A stretch of 64,000 bases of DNA, from positions 950,501 to 1,014,500 of the forward strand of contig NZ_CP060718.1 in the NCBI RefSeq assembly GCF_014396785.1, written 5' to 3'. Below the pieces are notes generated by a model. The model made no database searches and was not told the origin of the DNA. It saw only the letters and a program-made list of their open reading frames with translations. The number at the start of each line of letters is the position of its first letter. Positions within the stretch are counted from its first letter, which is position 1. This DNA comes from Sphingomonas lutea. GTDB lineage: Bacteria; Pseudomonadota; Alphaproteobacteria; Sphingomonadales; Sphingomonadaceae. Positions 63,618 to 64,000 of this stretch are shown here, piece by piece. The position numbers and the translations under genes are program-made.

Positions 63618-64000
63618 TTAGGCGGGCGCGGCCATGCTTGTTTCGACCGTGAGCGTGCCCGCAGGCAGAGCCCGGAGAAGATCAGGCGCATTGCCCGAAT
63701 GATCGAGCCACCTCCCCCAGTCGGCAGGGTCCAGCACCGCGACTTGCCGGCTATGGTAAGGCGCGACGTCCGGCCCGGGCTCGGTCGTCAGCATGGTGAA
63801 GGCTTGTCCGATACCGGGCACGGTTCGCATCAGCCCGGCGATTGCCAGCATGGGTGCACCGGATGCGGTAAACAGCCAACGGTCCTTGCGTCTTTGCTTC
63901 GGATCCGCCGGTGCCGTGAATTCGTAAAAACCATCGGCTACGATCAGGCATCGGCCGGACTTGAAGTCGCGCCCCTCGGATCGGAAATTGTAGACGGGCT
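63618..64000 (-). CDS. SOS response-associated peptidase family protein (YedK/HMCES), C-terminal part
   Basis: Open past the right edge, so only the last 127 residues are seen. CLIVADGFYEF is the SRAP motif (usually R-C-L-x-P-A-D-G-F-Y-E-W; here I-V-A and F). Later PYHSRQVAVLDPADWGRWLD has the conserved histidine region, usually H-x-R-M-P. HMCES/YedK proteins cross-link to abasic sites in single-stranded DNA via an N-terminal cysteine, which lies outside the window. Divergence at the usual H-R-M-P motif is worth noting. Confidence 0.85.
   Translation of the reverse strand, partial: PVYNFRSEGRDFKSGRCLIVADGFYEFTAPADPKQRRKDRWLFTASGAPMLAIAGLMRTVPGIGQAFTMLTTEPGPDVAPYHSRQVAVLDPADWGRWLDHSGNAPDLLRALPAGTLTVETSMAAPA

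Overview
This 64 kb window looks like chromosome of an alphaproteobacterium of the order Sphingomonadales (Sphingomonas-like). The base composition is high-GC. The gene pairs and families are typical of that group: rpsA-ihfB, katG facing oxyR, sdhCDA, korA-korB, an ast operon, an Mg-type hemB, DUF2794, DUF6894, and many small conserved proteins of unknown function. Genus-level placement is inference from gene content; no rRNA is present.

Left chromosomal part (1-28.4 kb). It opens with the 3' end of ligA. A minus-strand run follows: SDR, subclass-B3 metallo-beta-lactamase, prmA and a TonB-C-like secreted protein. Next come a soluble globin-type chemoreceptor and divergent sdhC-sdhD-sdhA. No sdhB follows; a DUF6869-like gene broken by an in-frame TAA lies in that place. 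After this come a gamma-carbonic anhydrase, a PfkB kinase carrying an in-frame repeat insertion, DUF202, an SLC13 transporter, rpsA-ihfB, tRNA-Leu(UAA), an LplT-like MFS, leucyl aminopeptidase, pgsA, katG/oxyR, a TSUP permease, cysE-DUF2794, DUF2157, a lipid kinase, hemB and a GNAT.

Integrated island (28,427-42,085). A perfect 54-bp direct repeat flanks about 13.6 kb. The right copy is the 3' half of an intact tRNA-Arg(ACG) and the left copy is only that half. A tyrosine recombinase lies just inside the left end. It is followed by short coupled genes: an AlpA-like regulator, a cysteine-cluster protein and a winged-helix replication-type protein. The cargo is mostly small, secreted or unknown. 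It includes a cluster of exported proteins, a HEPN/AbiU2-like protein with a small acidic upstream partner (candidate toxin-antitoxin), a YHYH-Excalibur protein, a lipoprotein, a twice-frameshifted nuclease-like gene, and a DUF3800 protein. The island contains its own GC-palindrome repeats, a pair of diverged 70-bp repeats, and matching clusters of short putative recombinase arm sites at both ends.

Right chromosomal part (42.1-64 kb). Several small conserved genes and a Crp/Fnr regulator lead into the arginine succinyltransferase genes (M20 hydrolase, astA, astB). Then come rppH, 2-oxoglutarate:ferredoxin oxidoreductase korA-korB with a 28-residue membrane peptide between them, a membrane metal-dependent hydrolase, cfa, a flavin/PNPOx-like stress protein, an SDR, a GAF protein plus HWE-type histidine kinase pair, purF, exported msrA, a MerR regulator coupled to an acyl-CoA dehydrogenase, and the C-terminal part of a YedK/HMCES-type SRAP protein at the edge.

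Metabolically, the window combines TCA-cycle enzymes (sdh, kor), peroxide defence (katG/oxyR, msrA), phospholipid synthesis and remodelling (pgsA, cfa, LplT-like), arginine and fatty-acid catabolism, and translation (rpsA, prmA).
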